Assembly: GCA_002711845.1 (NCBI GenBank)
Contig: PASF01000011.1
Span: forward strand, 186,001-250,000
Length of the DNA: 64,000 bases
Source: Gammaproteobacteria bacterium
Lineage (GTDB): Bacteria > Pseudomonadota > Gammaproteobacteria > Pseudomonadales > Pseudohongiellaceae
Direction of reading: 5' to 3'
Part shown: in pieces, positions 1 through 8,994 of the stretch
How the letters are laid out: every line of letters starts with the position of its first letter
Numbering within the stretch: the first letter of the stretch is position 1
Notes under the pieces: generated by a model
What the model was told of the DNA's origin: nothing
The model's input: only the letters and a program-made list of their open reading frames with translations
The model's database searches: none
Translations under genes and position numbers: made by a program

Positions 1-68
1 TGCGCCAGGCTGGCTTTCATGGGGAAGTCGGTAAAGGGCAAATTCAGGGTCTGTTTGTAGTCAGTCAT
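1..68 (-). CDS. ileS: Isoleucyl-tRNA synthetase, N-terminus only (cut by window edge)
   Basis: Only the first 22 codons are in the window. The peptide begins MTDYKQTLNLPFTDFPMKA, which matches the conserved start of bacterial IleS (M-x-DYK-x-TLNLP-x-x-x-FPM). The enzyme charges tRNA-Ile in the cytoplasm. It lies downstream of ribF on the same strand, the usual ribF-ileS-lspA order in gammaproteobacteria. The 148 bases between the two genes hold no other gene that I can support. They contain a short hairpin (ACAGG/CCTGT around position 90) and a repeated CGTTCTGAC. Confidence 0.85.
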   Translation of the reverse strand, partial: MTDYKQTLNLPFTDFPMKASLA

Positions 69-216
69 CTTGTCTCACTCATCGAACAGGTTGTGCCTGT
101 GGTTCATCAATTTTGGCGCTCATCTGGCTCGTTCATGTCGCTGTTGTCGGAACACATCAGTCAGAACGCTTACGTCAGAACGTATCTCTAGTCGTTATTG
201 CAGTGGCCCGACGCTG

Positions 217-1173
217 CTATTGCCTGAAGCGCGAGAAGTATTGTCGGACCTCCTCCACATCCAGGGCAATCCGGGTCTTGAGCGCTTCCAGCGAATCAAA
301 CTTCTGCTCCGGTCGCACCCGGTGCCGAAATGTCACTGACACTCTGGCGCCATATATTTCCTGATCAAAGTCCAACAGGTGCACCTCAAGCAAGGCCTTG
401 CCAGCCTCTTTGACCGTCGGGCGATAACCAATGTTGGCCGCACCCACTGCATCAATTTTCTCATCCTCGCCCAGGATAATTTCCACGGTGCAGGCATACA
501 CGCCATGCAAAGGGATATTGCGCCGATTCAGCGCCAGATTACAGGTTGGAAACCCGAGATCGCGACCCAGCTGTTGTCCGCGTACCACCGTGCCGGAGAT
601 GGCATACGGTCGGCCAAGAATGTCTGCCACCCGGCCGAAATCCGCTTTGGCCAGACATTCACGCACATATGTACTGCTGACACGAACACCTTCGGACTCG
701 CAACTGGCGGTTTCCTCGACATCAAAGCCGGCACTCTGACCAACGCGACGCAGCAGTTGAAAGTCGCCGGCACGCTGATAGCCAAAGCGGAAATCGTTTC
801 CTACGATCAGACAGCGAACCTTGAGACCCGCTACCAACACATCGTCAATATAGGATTCGGGACTCAGCCGGCTGAGTTCCCGATTGAATTCCAGCAGGTA
901 TACGTAGTCAACGCCCAACGCCCGCAGCAACGCCACCTTCTCGCCCGCTTCGCTCAGACGCGGCGGACAATCCCGGGGATCACTGGCGAAAAACTCCTCC
1001 GGATGCGGCTCAATGACAATCACCACAGACGGCACGCCATAGGCAGCCGCTTTCTCCAGCAACTGCGCCACAATGCGCTGATGCCCAAGATGGACCCCAT
1101 CAAATTTGCCAATCGTCGCTACACAGCCATCATGCTGGCGCAGGAACCCTTCAGTACTGTGGATGACTTTCAT
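217..1173 (-). CDS. ribF: Bifunctional riboflavin kinase / FAD synthetase
   Basis: This 318-residue protein converts riboflavin to FMN and then FMN to FAD in the cytoplasm. The N-terminal nucleotidyltransferase domain (about 1-185) carries GKFDGVHLGHQ at residues 22-32 and the VSSTYVR motif near 165-171. The C-terminal riboflavin kinase domain starts near 187 and has LGFPTCNL at 206-213 and a LEVHLLDFD catalytic-Glu segment. The length is normal for the family (about 310). The ATG at 1173 places the first strand of the fold correctly. The gene precedes ileS on the same strand. I see no FMN riboswitch in the 178 bases upstream. Confidence 0.97.
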   Translation of the reverse strand: MKVIHSTEGFLRQHDGCVATIGKFDGVHLGHQRIVAQLLEKAAAYGVPSVVIVIEPHPEEFFASDPRDCPPRLSEAGEKVALLRALGVDYVYLLEFNRELSRLSPESYIDDVLVAGLKVRCLIVGNDFRFGYQRAGDFQLLRRVGQSAGFDVEETASCESEGVRVSSTYVRECLAKADFGRVADILGRPYAISGTVVRGQQLGRDLGFPTCNLALNRRNIPLHGVYACTVEIILGEDEKIDAVGAANIGYRPTVKEAGKALLEVHLLDFDQEIYGARVSVTFRHRVRPEQKFDSLEALKTRIALDVEEVRQYFSRFRQ

Positions 1174-1351
1174 CGCCGGAAGCTGCCGAAAAACGCGGAT
1201 TATAACGCGTCAAGGCCCAGCTTCCCACCGCCGAATACCATCGCCCGCCGCACGGGCCAGGCAGCGGGTCGCAGAACACGGCGTGTATCGCCTCGAAGCG
1301 CATGCCGCGAGAGCCGATCACGCCGGGTTCTGCGGCCCGATCCCCAGACCC

Positions 1352-1585
1352 TCAGGACTCGCTATCGGCAGCAGCATCTGCCAGCCTGGCGCGTCCGCTC
1401 CGGTACAACCACCGCCCCAGCACCAGCGCCCCGACGATCACAACAAACTGCCCCACAAACACGTTCGCCACCGAAATGGAATCCGGACGCGTCATGATAA
1501 AACCGAGATTGACTGCCGTGAGCAACGCTAAAACCACACAGAATAGAGACAGTGCTAGAAGGACAAAGCCAGCTATTTTTTGCAT
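1352..1585 (-). CDS. Small two-helix membrane protein, function unknown
   Basis: A 77-residue protein with a lysine near its start (MQKIAGF) and two hydrophobic segments at about 5-27 and 38-60, followed by a charged tail (YRSGRARLADAAADSES). It is therefore probably an inner-membrane protein with two spans. A GGGAG purine stretch lies a few bases upstream of the ATG. It is on the same strand as ribF and 178 bases upstream of it, and divergent from the membrane protein at 1717. I do not recognise a family. The hydrophobic pattern is the main reason to believe it is real. Confidence 0.5.
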   Translation of the reverse strand: MQKIAGFVLLALSLFCVVLALLTAVNLGFIMTRPDSISVANVFVGQFVVIVGALVLGRWLYRSGRARLADAAADSES

Positions 1586-1716
1586 TGTTGGCTCCCGCGA
1601 ACGCTATAGAATCTTTGGTTTCGATTATGGCAGCGTCAGCGGCCACCGACAACTGGATCAACATCGCACAGGGCGGTATCATCAGGGTTTACGCAAACCG
1701 GGAAAAATGGAGCCTT

Positions 1717-2151
1717 ATGCTGGGCCAATTGTTGATAACCCTGCTGGTCATCGTTGCTGCCGTCATCGTTGTTCGCCGACAGCGTGCTGCGCAACGGGCT
1801 GCCGCGCCCAAGCCCCAATCTGGCAAACCTGCTGACCCCTGGCAAGGGCACAACCGGCAGAATGCCGCAGCGCCCCGGCCCACCAACACCCAGACGCCCA
1901 TGGCCCAACCCATGAAATCAGTCCTGTGGCTGGTGCTGGCGGGCATTGTTGTGATTGGCAGCATGGTCAGCTTTCTGCACTGGCAGGATCAACAACGCCT
2001 GGTCACTGTCCTGCTGTATCGCGACGCCGACCAGAGCCCTGTTATTTACCGGGTTTCCAAGCGAAACATCGGAGATGGCAGCTTTATCACCGAAGATGGC
2101 ATTCAGGTGACCGTGTCAGCCAATGAACGCATGGAAATTGTCGGCCTTTGA
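1717..2151 (+). CDS. Conserved-looking membrane protein with two transmembrane segments
   Basis: I place the start at the ATG at 1717 because GGAG sits four bases upstream and a transmembrane helix begins at once (MLGQLLITLLVIVAAVIVV). The frame is open further upstream (an ATG at 1627 and a GTG at 1552), so a longer product is possible. The 144-residue product has an N-terminal helix, a basic Ala/Gln/Pro-rich linker (20-66), a second helix (about 68-86) and a small C-terminal domain ending VTVSANERMEIVGL. No catalytic motif is visible and the function is unknown. The signal-peptide hydrolase gene follows on the same strand. Confidence 0.6.
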   Translation: MLGQLLITLLVIVAAVIVVRRQRAAQRAAAPKPQSGKPADPWQGHNRQNAAAPRPTNTQTPMAQPMKSVLWLVLAGIVVIGSMVSFLHWQDQQRLVTVLLYRDADQSPVIYRVSKRNIGDGSFITEDGIQVTVSANERMEIVGL

Positions 2152-2279
2152 CGCCCTGTCCGTACCGACCGGTCATCGCCGTGCGAGCGCGCTTTATCGC
2201 TTATGCCATCGCCACTCGCCTGAGTTCTGTTAAGCTGAGCGCATTCAGACACATAAACCCGAATCAACGGACGCTTTTC

Positions 2280-2981
2280 ATGCCCTTTTGCCGCTACATC
2301 GCCTTTTGTCTATTGCTGTTGCCAGCCCTGGCTGCTGCGCGCGACACGATAGTAGAGCTGGAAGACGGCAGCACAGTAAAAGTGTTTCTCTTTGAGCCTA
2401 GCAATGAACACGGCGACGGCCCCTGGCCGCTGTGTGTGCTGATGCCGGGCGGCGATGGCAATGAGTATGTCGCACGCGCACAATTCTGGCTGGGCAAAGA
2501 GCTGGCGACCCGTGGATGGATGATTGCGGTACCGGTATCATCAACCAACACGCCCTTCACCGGGACAAACGGGCAAAAAATACCAAAAGTGATCAGCTAC
2601 CTGCAGCAGTCGCCCGATATTCGTCCGGGCAAGGCCCTGTTGGTGGGCGTTTCGACAGGGGGCAGTTCGGCACTGGAACTCGCCGCTCAGCACCCGGAGC
2701 AATATTACGGTGTCGTGGCAGTGCCAGGCATGATGAAAGACCTGTCACTGATTGGCGACATGAAACAGCTGCCAATCTACCTGCGTGTCGCAGAAGATGA
2801 CCTGTTTCGCTGGAATCAGAACATGCCGGCACTTGCCGACGCCTTGCGAGCCGGCGGCGCCCGCGTCGACGCTGCGCTGGTGCCTGATGCCAGGCATGTC
2901 TTCCAATTGGACTGGGACAACCTGCACCCCTGGCTGGAAGCACTGCCTGCTGCAGGACAGGTGCCCCCCGCGAACGATTGA
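2280..2981 (+). CDS. Exported alpha/beta hydrolase
   Basis: The frame is open from 2148, but the ATG at 2280 gives a clean signal peptide (MPFCRYIAFCLLLLPALAAA, residues 1-20), so I use it. The 233-residue protein has a catalytic triad pattern: nucleophile Ser125 in GVSTGGS, an acidic residue in AEDD (173-174) and His206 in DARHVF. This is an LpqC/dienelactone-hydrolase-like serine hydrolase fold acting in the periplasm. The substrate cannot be read from the sequence. glnK follows about 100 bases downstream on the same strand but is not obviously related. Confidence 0.75.
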   Translation: MPFCRYIAFCLLLLPALAAARDTIVELEDGSTVKVFLFEPSNEHGDGPWPLCVLMPGGDGNEYVARAQFWLGKELATRGWMIAVPVSSTNTPFTGTNGQKIPKVISYLQQSPDIRPGKALLVGVSTGGSSALELAAQHPEQYYGVVAVPGMMKDLSLIGDMKQLPIYLRVAEDDLFRWNQNMPALADALRAGGARVDAALVPDARHVFQLDWDNLHPWLEALPAAGQVPPAND

Positions 2982-3034
2982 CAGGCATCCTGCCGACCTG
3001 CCCTCCAGTGGTGCTTTTTTGTGCGCCGTGCTAA

Positions 3035-3418
<384 letters not shown>

Positions 3419-3435
3419 AAACTGCCTGACTGCAG

Positions 3436-3457
3436 ACGGCAGGTTCACGCCTGCCGT
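3436..3457. terminator. Convergent hairpin after glnK
   Basis: The arms ACGGCAGG (3436-3443) and CCTGCCGT (3450-3457) enclose a six-base loop, followed by TTT. The hairpin sits between convergent genes and overlaps the last codons of the minus-strand thioesterase gene. It can serve as terminator for glnK. Confidence 0.6.
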
Positions 3458-3876
3458 TTGTCGATGATCCTCAGCGTGACCAGCGCGTAGACCAGTTTGT
3501 TGCCGGCTTCATCCAGGAAGGTGACTGACACCAACGACGTAGATCGCCCCTTGTTGATCAACTCTCCCTGCAACGTCATTCTTGGACCGAGTACCGGGTC
3601 CAGATAATCAATACGCATATTGATTGTCGTGATCCAGTAATCATCGCGGGCGGGAAACAGGGTGCGGATGGTATACAGCGCCACCATGTCCACATAGGTA
3701 CCGGTAAATCCGCCAAACAGCTGCTGTCGCGGATTGAGAACCTGCGTCGGCAGGTGCGCGTCGATTTCCACCAGCCCTTCTGCTTCGCGGATAACGTGCC
3801 AGTCAGGCGCCTCCAGCAGATCGCCGGCGCAGTGGCCGGGGCGCATGAAAATGGGTTGTTGGTGTTGCGAACTCAT
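3445..3876 (-). CDS. Hotdog-fold thioesterase (PaaI/YigI-like)
   Basis: A 143-residue protein with the hotdog thioesterase pattern: a helix segment FGGFTGTYVDMVALYT at about 54-69 and a following sheet containing TTINMRIDYLDPV. Proteins of this group hydrolyse acyl-CoA thioesters in the cytoplasm. The specific acyl chain is not predictable. The gene precedes the barrel gene's stop codon region by only a dozen bases on the same strand, so it may be cotranscribed with the upstream outer-membrane protein gene. Confidence 0.7.
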   Translation of the reverse strand: MSSQHQQPIFMRPGHCAGDLLEAPDWHVIREAEGLVEIDAHLPTQVLNPRQQLFGGFTGTYVDMVALYTIRTLFPARDDYWITTINMRIDYLDPVLGPRMTLQGELINKGRSTSLVSVTFLDEAGNKLVYALVTLRIIDKRQA

Positions 3877-3888
3877 AATGGCCTTTTG

Positions 3889-5016
3889 TTAAAAGTCGAA
3901 GAAATAGATTTCCAGGTTCAGCTGCACTCTCGGATTCGGCTCCCAGTCATATTCGTGCTCAGCCAGCAGCTGCGGGACGACTTCCAGAACCAGCCAGTCT
4001 TCATAGATCGCCTTACGGTACACCATCTGCATGAAATAGTGGTCAACAGTGGCCACTGGCCGGTTCTGACCAATCAAGCCCATTTCATAGGTCATGGTTT
4101 CACGCTCACCGAGCGCCTGATACAGGGCCACAGACTGGCTGAACTCAGTCAGGCGTTTATTGTGCTCATAGTTGACCTCCGATTCGACGCGGAAGTTCAG
4201 TGCCTCGGTGACTGTGCGGGTAAAAAACACACGGGTGTCCTGACCCCAGCCATCGATGTTGTAATAAAAAATGCGCGTGCTGAACCCGGCATACCAGTCA
4301 TCACTGAGGTCAACGCCATAACGCACGCGGAAGCGGTAGAAAGGATCCAGGGGAATGTCCGCGCGCATCCCGACATCATGGTTAAAGCGCCAGCCGTTGC
4401 GCTCGGGATGCTCATATCTGAAGCCGCCAGTAAACGAGGATGTCGACACGTTGTTCAGCCGCTGGTCGCGCAAGGAGTCACGCTCGGTATTTTCCGACTC
4501 GAAGATCAGCTTCCAGCGCTCGGTCGCCCGGGGCAGGTCAATGCTGCCGCCGATGCGGGCATTTGAGTGATAGGCATTAAAACGGCCAACGCGCTGGTTG
4601 AGCCTTATACGCATATAACTTTCGTTGCTGCGCTCACCGATGCCCTCGCCGGCCAGCCAGTCATCAAGATTGCGGCCCACGACGGACACATTCTTTGATA
4701 CCCCGTCACGTTGCGCTTCCAGCCAGCGCCAGGCGTTGCTGTGTTCCAGCTCAGCCATGGTACGGGTAAGGATGTTGTTTTCCCGGTTCGGACTGCGACT
4801 GTCCGCATCAGGCACGGACTCATCCGCGCCAGCGCCGCCCACGTTACTGCTGATCTCATCAAACCCGGCGTCGGGCTGGGCCATTGCCGGCCCGCTCGTC
4901 ATGACCCACGCTGCAAGCAACAGTATCAGCAAGCCGGGCACTCCGTGGGGGCGGAAAAGGGACATGCTGACCAGAGTCACTGATGATCGTTTTGTTACTG
5001 CCGCTGGTTCTCGCAC
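3889..5016 (-). CDS. Putative outer-membrane beta-barrel protein
   Basis: I take the GTG at 5016, which has GGGAG seven bases upstream. The ATG at 4965 (MSLFRPHG) is an alternative that shortens the n-region of the signal peptide. Hydrophobic LLILLLAAWVMTSGPAMA ends in an AMA-Q cleavage site. The remaining chain alternates polar and aromatic residues (for example WYAGFSTRIFYYNI) and ends in IYFFDF, a terminal-Phe signature of outer-membrane barrels. Residues about 50-110 are Asn/Glu/Arg-rich and may be a periplasmic plug or helix. I recognise no named family. Confidence 0.6.
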   Translation of the reverse strand: MREPAAVTKRSSVTLVSMSLFRPHGVPGLLILLLAAWVMTSGPAMAQPDAGFDEISSNVGGAGADESVPDADSRSPNRENNILTRTMAELEHSNAWRWLEAQRDGVSKNVSVVGRNLDDWLAGEGIGERSNESYMRIRLNQRVGRFNAYHSNARIGGSIDLPRATERWKLIFESENTERDSLRDQRLNNVSTSSFTGGFRYEHPERNGWRFNHDVGMRADIPLDPFYRFRVRYGVDLSDDWYAGFSTRIFYYNIDGWGQDTRVFFTRTVTEALNFRVESEVNYEHNKRLTEFSQSVALYQALGERETMTYEMGLIGQNRPVATVDHYFMQMVYRKAIYEDWLVLEVVPQLLAEHEYDWEPNPRVQLNLEIYFFDF

Positions 5017-5221
5017 GACTGCTCTCCCGAAACCAATCCCTTGCGCCCAGTTGATGGGCTGATTGTGCCGACATCACACTAAGAATCTGAGTCCTGCCGA
5101 GCAGTGTAATGCACTCGACGCCGGGCAACCAGCGCCAGACCAAGAATTCCCGGCATTGCCCTTATTCGCCATTTTTTGTCCATCATTGGAGGGTTTGCGC
5201 GGGGTGACATCGCAGGCAAAG

Positions 5222-6187
5222 CTATCTGTGCGTCATAACCATGCTGTGTTCCAGCAGATCTATGATCCACTCTGCGCCATGGTGCAGAGGTTCGACGGCG
5301 AGCAGTACCGCCAGACACGCGGCAACCGCGAGGCTGACAAGCTGCCAACCCCCCAGCCAGTGCCTGCTGTCAGCGCCCAGCAGGGCATGCACGCGAAGTT
5401 GCAAGTCGCTGCCATCAAACGGGAGTCCCTGCCGCGGTGTCGCCGATCGGCGCAAAACTCGCCCAACCTGCACCAGCGTCTCGGCAACCGCCACTGCCCC
5501 GTATCTCTTTGCTGCGACAAAATCGCAGGATTGTTCACATAGCAGGTGCAGGTCGTGCACAGCCGCGCGTCGCCACGCGCGTGGCAGCACCAGATTGAAA
5601 ATGTGCCCCAACAGCAGGCGCAGATTATCGCGACGTTGGCGGTGAGCCTGCTCATGAGTCAGAATAACTGCCAACTCGGATTTGGAACAATCGGCGAGCA
5701 GTCCTTGACTGACGTAAACACGAGGCCGCCACCAGCCCAGGGTAAACACCACGGGCTCACTGGCATTGAGCAGACGATAGCCCGACCGGCGACTGGACAA
5801 GGCATCAAATTGCCGGCGCATACGTACGCCACGCCAGAGCCCGTTAGCGAAATGCACGGTCAGACCCACGACCACCAGCACTGCCAGTCCAAACCCGCCC
5901 CAGGCCAGCACGCCGGCGCTGGTGGTCGGCACATGTGGCGCGCAATCACCGTGACAATGCGGACCAATCAGAAAGCCATCCAGTGCCGGCAGCAGTAGCA
6001 GCAGCGTGGTAATCAGACTCAACACCAAGGGGGCAGACCAGAGCAGCAGCAACACCTGACTGCCCTGCGCGGGATGCAGACGGAACAGGGCCGGCCGCAA
6101 CAATGGATAAAACACGCGCAATATCAGGGTCAGCAACAGCCACAGCACCAGCCAGATCAGACACAGGGTACCGATGGTATTAATCAT
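5222..6187 (-). CDS. M56-family membrane metalloprotease (BlaR1-like protease domain, no sensor domain)
   Basis: A 321-residue membrane protein starting at the ATG at 6187, which overlaps the stop codon of the BlaI-type gene by eight bases (ATGATTAA). The zinc motif HEQAH (residues 178-182) is followed by RRDNLR, as in BlaR1/MecR1. Hydrophobic segments lie at about 5-25, 45-68, 92-112 and 290-308. Unlike BlaR1 it ends soon after the last helix and carries no penicillin-binding sensor domain. In the family, the protease cleaves the BlaI repressor after a signal. What it senses here is unknown. Confidence 0.85.
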   Translation of the reverse strand: MINTIGTLCLIWLVLWLLLTLILRVFYPLLRPALFRLHPAQGSQVLLLLWSAPLVLSLITTLLLLLPALDGFLIGPHCHGDCAPHVPTTSAGVLAWGGFGLAVLVVVGLTVHFANGLWRGVRMRRQFDALSSRRSGYRLLNASEPVVFTLGWWRPRVYVSQGLLADCSKSELAVILTHEQAHRQRRDNLRLLLGHIFNLVLPRAWRRAAVHDLHLLCEQSCDFVAAKRYGAVAVAETLVQVGRVLRRSATPRQGLPFDGSDLQLRVHALLGADSRHWLGGWQLVSLAVAACLAVLLAVEPLHHGAEWIIDLLEHSMVMTHR

Positions 6188-6647
6188 GTCCGGACTCTCC
6201 CTGCCCCTCACCGTTCTGTTCCGCTTCAAGCAGCAGTGCCCTTCGGCGTCGGATCAAAGTCTCAAGATCATCCAGTGACGTATCATCCATGTCGGCAGCG
6301 ACCTGTACAAAGCTGCTCAGTATGGTTTCCATCCGGCCGTCATGAAGAAGCTGAATGACGTCTCCGAGCATACGTCCGAGCAACTTGCCGCGCGACACGG
6401 AGGCGTGGTAGGTAAACGCATGCCCCTGCTTGATGCGGTCAACATAGGTTTTGCGATACAGCCGCTCCAGCGTGGACTGCACGGTACTGAGGCTCGGCGC
6501 GCGACGCGCCGGGCTGTCTGCATCAAGCGATTCACGTACCTGCCGGGCGTCGAGATGCGGACGCTGCCACAGCGCCTCAAGTACACGCAGTTCCAGCTCA
6601 CCCAGATTGTGGGAAAGTATGTTGGATGAAGACCGTGTTTTCAGCAT
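6180..6647 (-). CDS. BlaI/MecI/CopY-family transcriptional repressor
   Basis: The winged-helix signature LGELELRVLEALW is followed by PSLSTVQSTLERLYRK, the recognition-helix region of BlaI/MecI/CopY repressors. After it comes a C-terminal dimerisation part with the acidic tail DDTSLDDLETLIRRRRALL. The start is uncertain. The ATG at 6647 gives 155 residues, close to family length, but in-frame ATGs at 6671, 6674 and 6719 are possible. The gene overlaps the M56 protease gene, the classical repressor-protease pair. It lies divergent from a TonB-dependent receptor gene that it may control. Confidence 0.85.
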   Translation of the reverse strand: MLKTRSSSNILSHNLGELELRVLEALWQRPHLDARQVRESLDADSPARRAPSLSTVQSTLERLYRKTYVDRIKQGHAFTYHASVSRGKLLGRMLGDVIQLLHDGRMETILSSFVQVAADMDDTSLDDLETLIRRRRALLLEAEQNGEGQGESGHD

Positions 6648-6758
6648 CGGGCGTCCGTATGGCGTTCTCATCATCGGCGGGGATGACCGGGGTGCGGTCG
6701 GGTTGTGCACTGACTGCATGATCGCCCAATGTAGCCCCGATTCCGTAAAAATGCAAAA

Positions 6759-6826
6759 ACCGATCGCCAATCGGTGCGAAATATTATTTAAATACCTTAT
6801 TTATCAGATAGATGGAATTTTATCTG
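6759..6826. promoter_or_regulatory. Two dyads between the repressor and TonB-receptor genes
   Basis: ACCGAT (6759-6764) and ATCGGT (6770-6775) form a dyad with a five-base centre. CAGATA (6805-6810) and TATCTG (6821-6826) form a second one with a ten-base centre in an AT-rich stretch. Both lie in the divergent region before the receptor gene, where an operator for the BlaI-type repressor would be expected. The assignment to that repressor is inference. Neither dyad matches the TACA-TGTA core of known BlaI operators. Confidence 0.35.
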
Positions 6827-6902
6827 GTTTTCCCGCTTTATCATCATCCACGACATGCAAGGTTTTGCAGTCCTCATGCATTCAGATCAGAGGAAATTCA
6901 AC

Positions 6903-8951
6903 GTGACAAAAACCGGAATATCACTGGCGACCGCCATCACCCTGATTCTCGGCAACAACAGTATGGCCGCCAACACCGACGACAATGCGCCGCAGGAAAT
7001 ACTGGTGTTTGGCAGCGACTTCAACCTGTCCGGCACGCCGGTCACTGCGGCCGAAGGCATCGTTTATGACACGCAACTGGCGTTGCGTCCCGTGTCACGC
7101 ACCGCCGAATTGCTGGAATTTGTCCCCGGACTGATTGCCACTCAGCACAGCGGCGAGGGTAAAGCCAACCAGTATTTTGTTCGTGGTTTCAACCTGGACC
7201 ATGGTACTGATTTCGCATTACGACTCGATGACATGCCCATCAACATGCCGACGCATGGTCACGGACAGGGCTACGCCGACATCAATTTCATCATCCCCGA
7301 ACTGGTCAATCGCCTGACTTACCGCAAAGGCCCCTACTACGCCGATGGCGGTGACTTTGCCACCGCGGGTGCAGCCGACTTCAACTACGCCGACAGCCTG
7401 GATCAGGGCACGGCCAATATGACATTGGGTGAAAATGACTACCAGCGCCTGTTTCTGGGCGAATCATTCGATCTGTTTGCCGGCCAGTTGACCCTGGCTG
7501 GCGCGATCACGCAATACGCAGGACCATGGCAACGCGACCAGAATCTGGACAAGCGCAAAGCGGTGATCAAATATCACGAAGCGTCGCCCGAACGCGAATG
7601 GAGTCTGACCGGCATGAGTTACCTCAATGACTGGGACGCCACCGACCAGATCCCGCTGCGGGCAGTCGAAAGTGGCAGCCTGAGCCGCTGGGGCACTATT
7701 GACCCGACTGTCGGGGGTGATAGCCGCCGCAACAGCCTGTCGTTTGCCTGGCAGGAGAATCTGGGTGCTGATGACCAATGGAACTTCAGCGCCTACCTGA
7801 TGGACTATACGCTTGACCTGTATTCCAATTTCACCTATTTCGCCACCGATCCGGTGCGTGGTGACCAGTTTCAGCAAGCCGATGACCGCCGTGTTGCCGG
7901 TTTTGAGACCGAGTACCGGCGCAACCTGCAAACCGCCATACCCACCGAGGTGACCGTGGGTTTCCAGAACCGCTATGATGATATCGATGTCGGTCTTTAC
8001 CTGACCGAACAGCGTGCCATATACGAAACCGTGCGGGCCGACAACGTCGAGCAGTCACTCAACAGTCTTTACGCGTCCGTGCAACACCAGTGGACCGATC
8101 GTTTTCGCTCCGTGGCATCGGTCAGGGCGGACCACTATGCATTCGACGTTGCTGCCGGCATCGCGTCCAACAGCGGTTCGGGCAGTGACACCCTGTTCAG
8201 CCCCAAGCTGAACCTGATCTACCGCCCCATGGCTGGCCTGGAGACCTTCCTCAGCGCGGGTCAGGGTTTCCACAGCAACGATGCCCGTGGCACGGTGATC
8301 ACCGTCGACCCGGTCACCGGCGATGACATTGACGCGGTTGACCCACTGGCCACCGCGCGCAGTTACGAAGCCGGCTTCCGGACCTCACTGATCCCCAAAA
8401 CCCAGATTGCACTGACGGCTTTTTCCATGCGCCTGTCCTCGGAGCTGATTTATGTCGGGGATGCCGGCAATACCGAGGCTGTCGATCCCAGCAAGCGGCA
8501 TGGTGTTGAGCTTAATGGCCTGTATTCACCCACCGAGTGGTTGCTGTTTGACGCCGATGTCAGCTACACCAGGGCGCGACTGCGTGGCGTCGGTGTCGAC
8601 AACCGCATCGCCAACGCCGTCGAACGCACGGCCTCTCTGGGCATGAGCATTGATGACCTGAACAACTGGAGTGGCGGGATCCGACTGCGTTATCTGGGAG
8701 AAGCGCCGTTGACTGAAGCACGCCTGCCGCGCTCGGAAGCAACCTTCCTGATGAATGCACAAACATCGTATCGCTTGTCACCCAACCTGTCAGTCTCCGT
8801 GGAGTTGCTGAACGTGCTGGACAGTGACGACCGCGACATCACCTACTTCTATGAATCACAATTGCCCGGTGAAACCGCACCGGTGGAAGACATTCACTTC
8901 CATCCAGTGGAGCCGCGCAGCGTCCGAGTGACTCTGCAGGCGCGTTTCTGA
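6903..8951 (+). CDS. TonB-dependent outer-membrane receptor
   Basis: The GTG at 6903 has AGAGGAAA at the right distance and gives a signal peptide (MTKTGISLATAITLILG..SMAA). An ATG at 6855 is the alternative start. The 682-residue protein has a TonB-box-like EILVFGS (32-38), a plug domain with NQYFVRGFNLDHGTDFALRL and THGHGQGYADINF, and a 22-strand-type barrel ending VRVTLQARF. It would import a scarce ligand, possibly a metal complex, driven by TonB. It sits divergent from the BlaI/M56 pair, which suggests regulated proteolysis controls it. The substrate is unknown. Confidence 0.9.
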   Translation: MTKTGISLATAITLILGNNSMAANTDDNAPQEILVFGSDFNLSGTPVTAAEGIVYDTQLALRPVSRTAELLEFVPGLIATQHSGEGKANQYFVRGFNLDHGTDFALRLDDMPINMPTHGHGQGYADINFIIPELVNRLTYRKGPYYADGGDFATAGAADFNYADSLDQGTANMTLGENDYQRLFLGESFDLFAGQLTLAGAITQYAGPWQRDQNLDKRKAVIKYHEASPEREWSLTGMSYLNDWDATDQIPLRAVESGSLSRWGTIDPTVGGDSRRNSLSFAWQENLGADDQWNFSAYLMDYTLDLYSNFTYFATDPVRGDQFQQADDRRVAGFETEYRRNLQTAIPTEVTVGFQNRYDDIDVGLYLTEQRAIYETVRADNVEQSLNSLYASVQHQWTDRFRSVASVRADHYAFDVAAGIASNSGSGSDTLFSPKLNLIYRPMAGLETFLSAGQGFHSNDARGTVITVDPVTGDDIDAVDPLATARSYEAGFRTSLIPKTQIALTAFSMRLSSELIYVGDAGNTEAVDPSKRHGVELNGLYSPTEWLLFDADVSYTRARLRGVGVDNRIANAVERTASLGMSIDDLNNWSGGIRLRYLGEAPLTEARLPRSEATFLMNAQTSYRLSPNLSVSVELLNVLDSDDRDITYFYESQLPGETAPVEDIHFHPVEPRSVRVTLQARF

Positions 8952-8959
8952 TGCAAGCC

Positions 8960-8993
8960 GCAGCCCGGCACTTGCGGCTCAGCGCCGGGCTGC
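8960..8993. terminator. Bidirectional hairpin between convergent genes
   Basis: GCAGCCCGGC (8960-8969) pairs with GCCGGGCTGC (8984-8993) around a 14-base loop. It stands between the stop codons of the TonB receptor gene and the minus-strand fusion gene. The T-run is weak. Confidence 0.55.
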
Positions 8994-8994
8994 A

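Noticed and set aside
1174-1351. Possible FMN riboswitch before ribF
   Set aside because: The conserved helices and loop sequences of the FMN element are not seen.
379-1497. Plus-strand open frame opposite ribF
   Set aside because: It covers the validated ribF gene in antisense and has no family motif.
3754-4566. Plus-strand open frame opposite the barrel and thioesterase genes
   Set aside because: It crosses two minus-strand genes and has no signature of its own.
5017-5221. Possible small gene between the M56 and barrel genes
   Set aside because: A 35-codon frame starting MMDKKWRIRAM exists but has no ribosome-binding site or conserved feature. I see nothing else in this gap.
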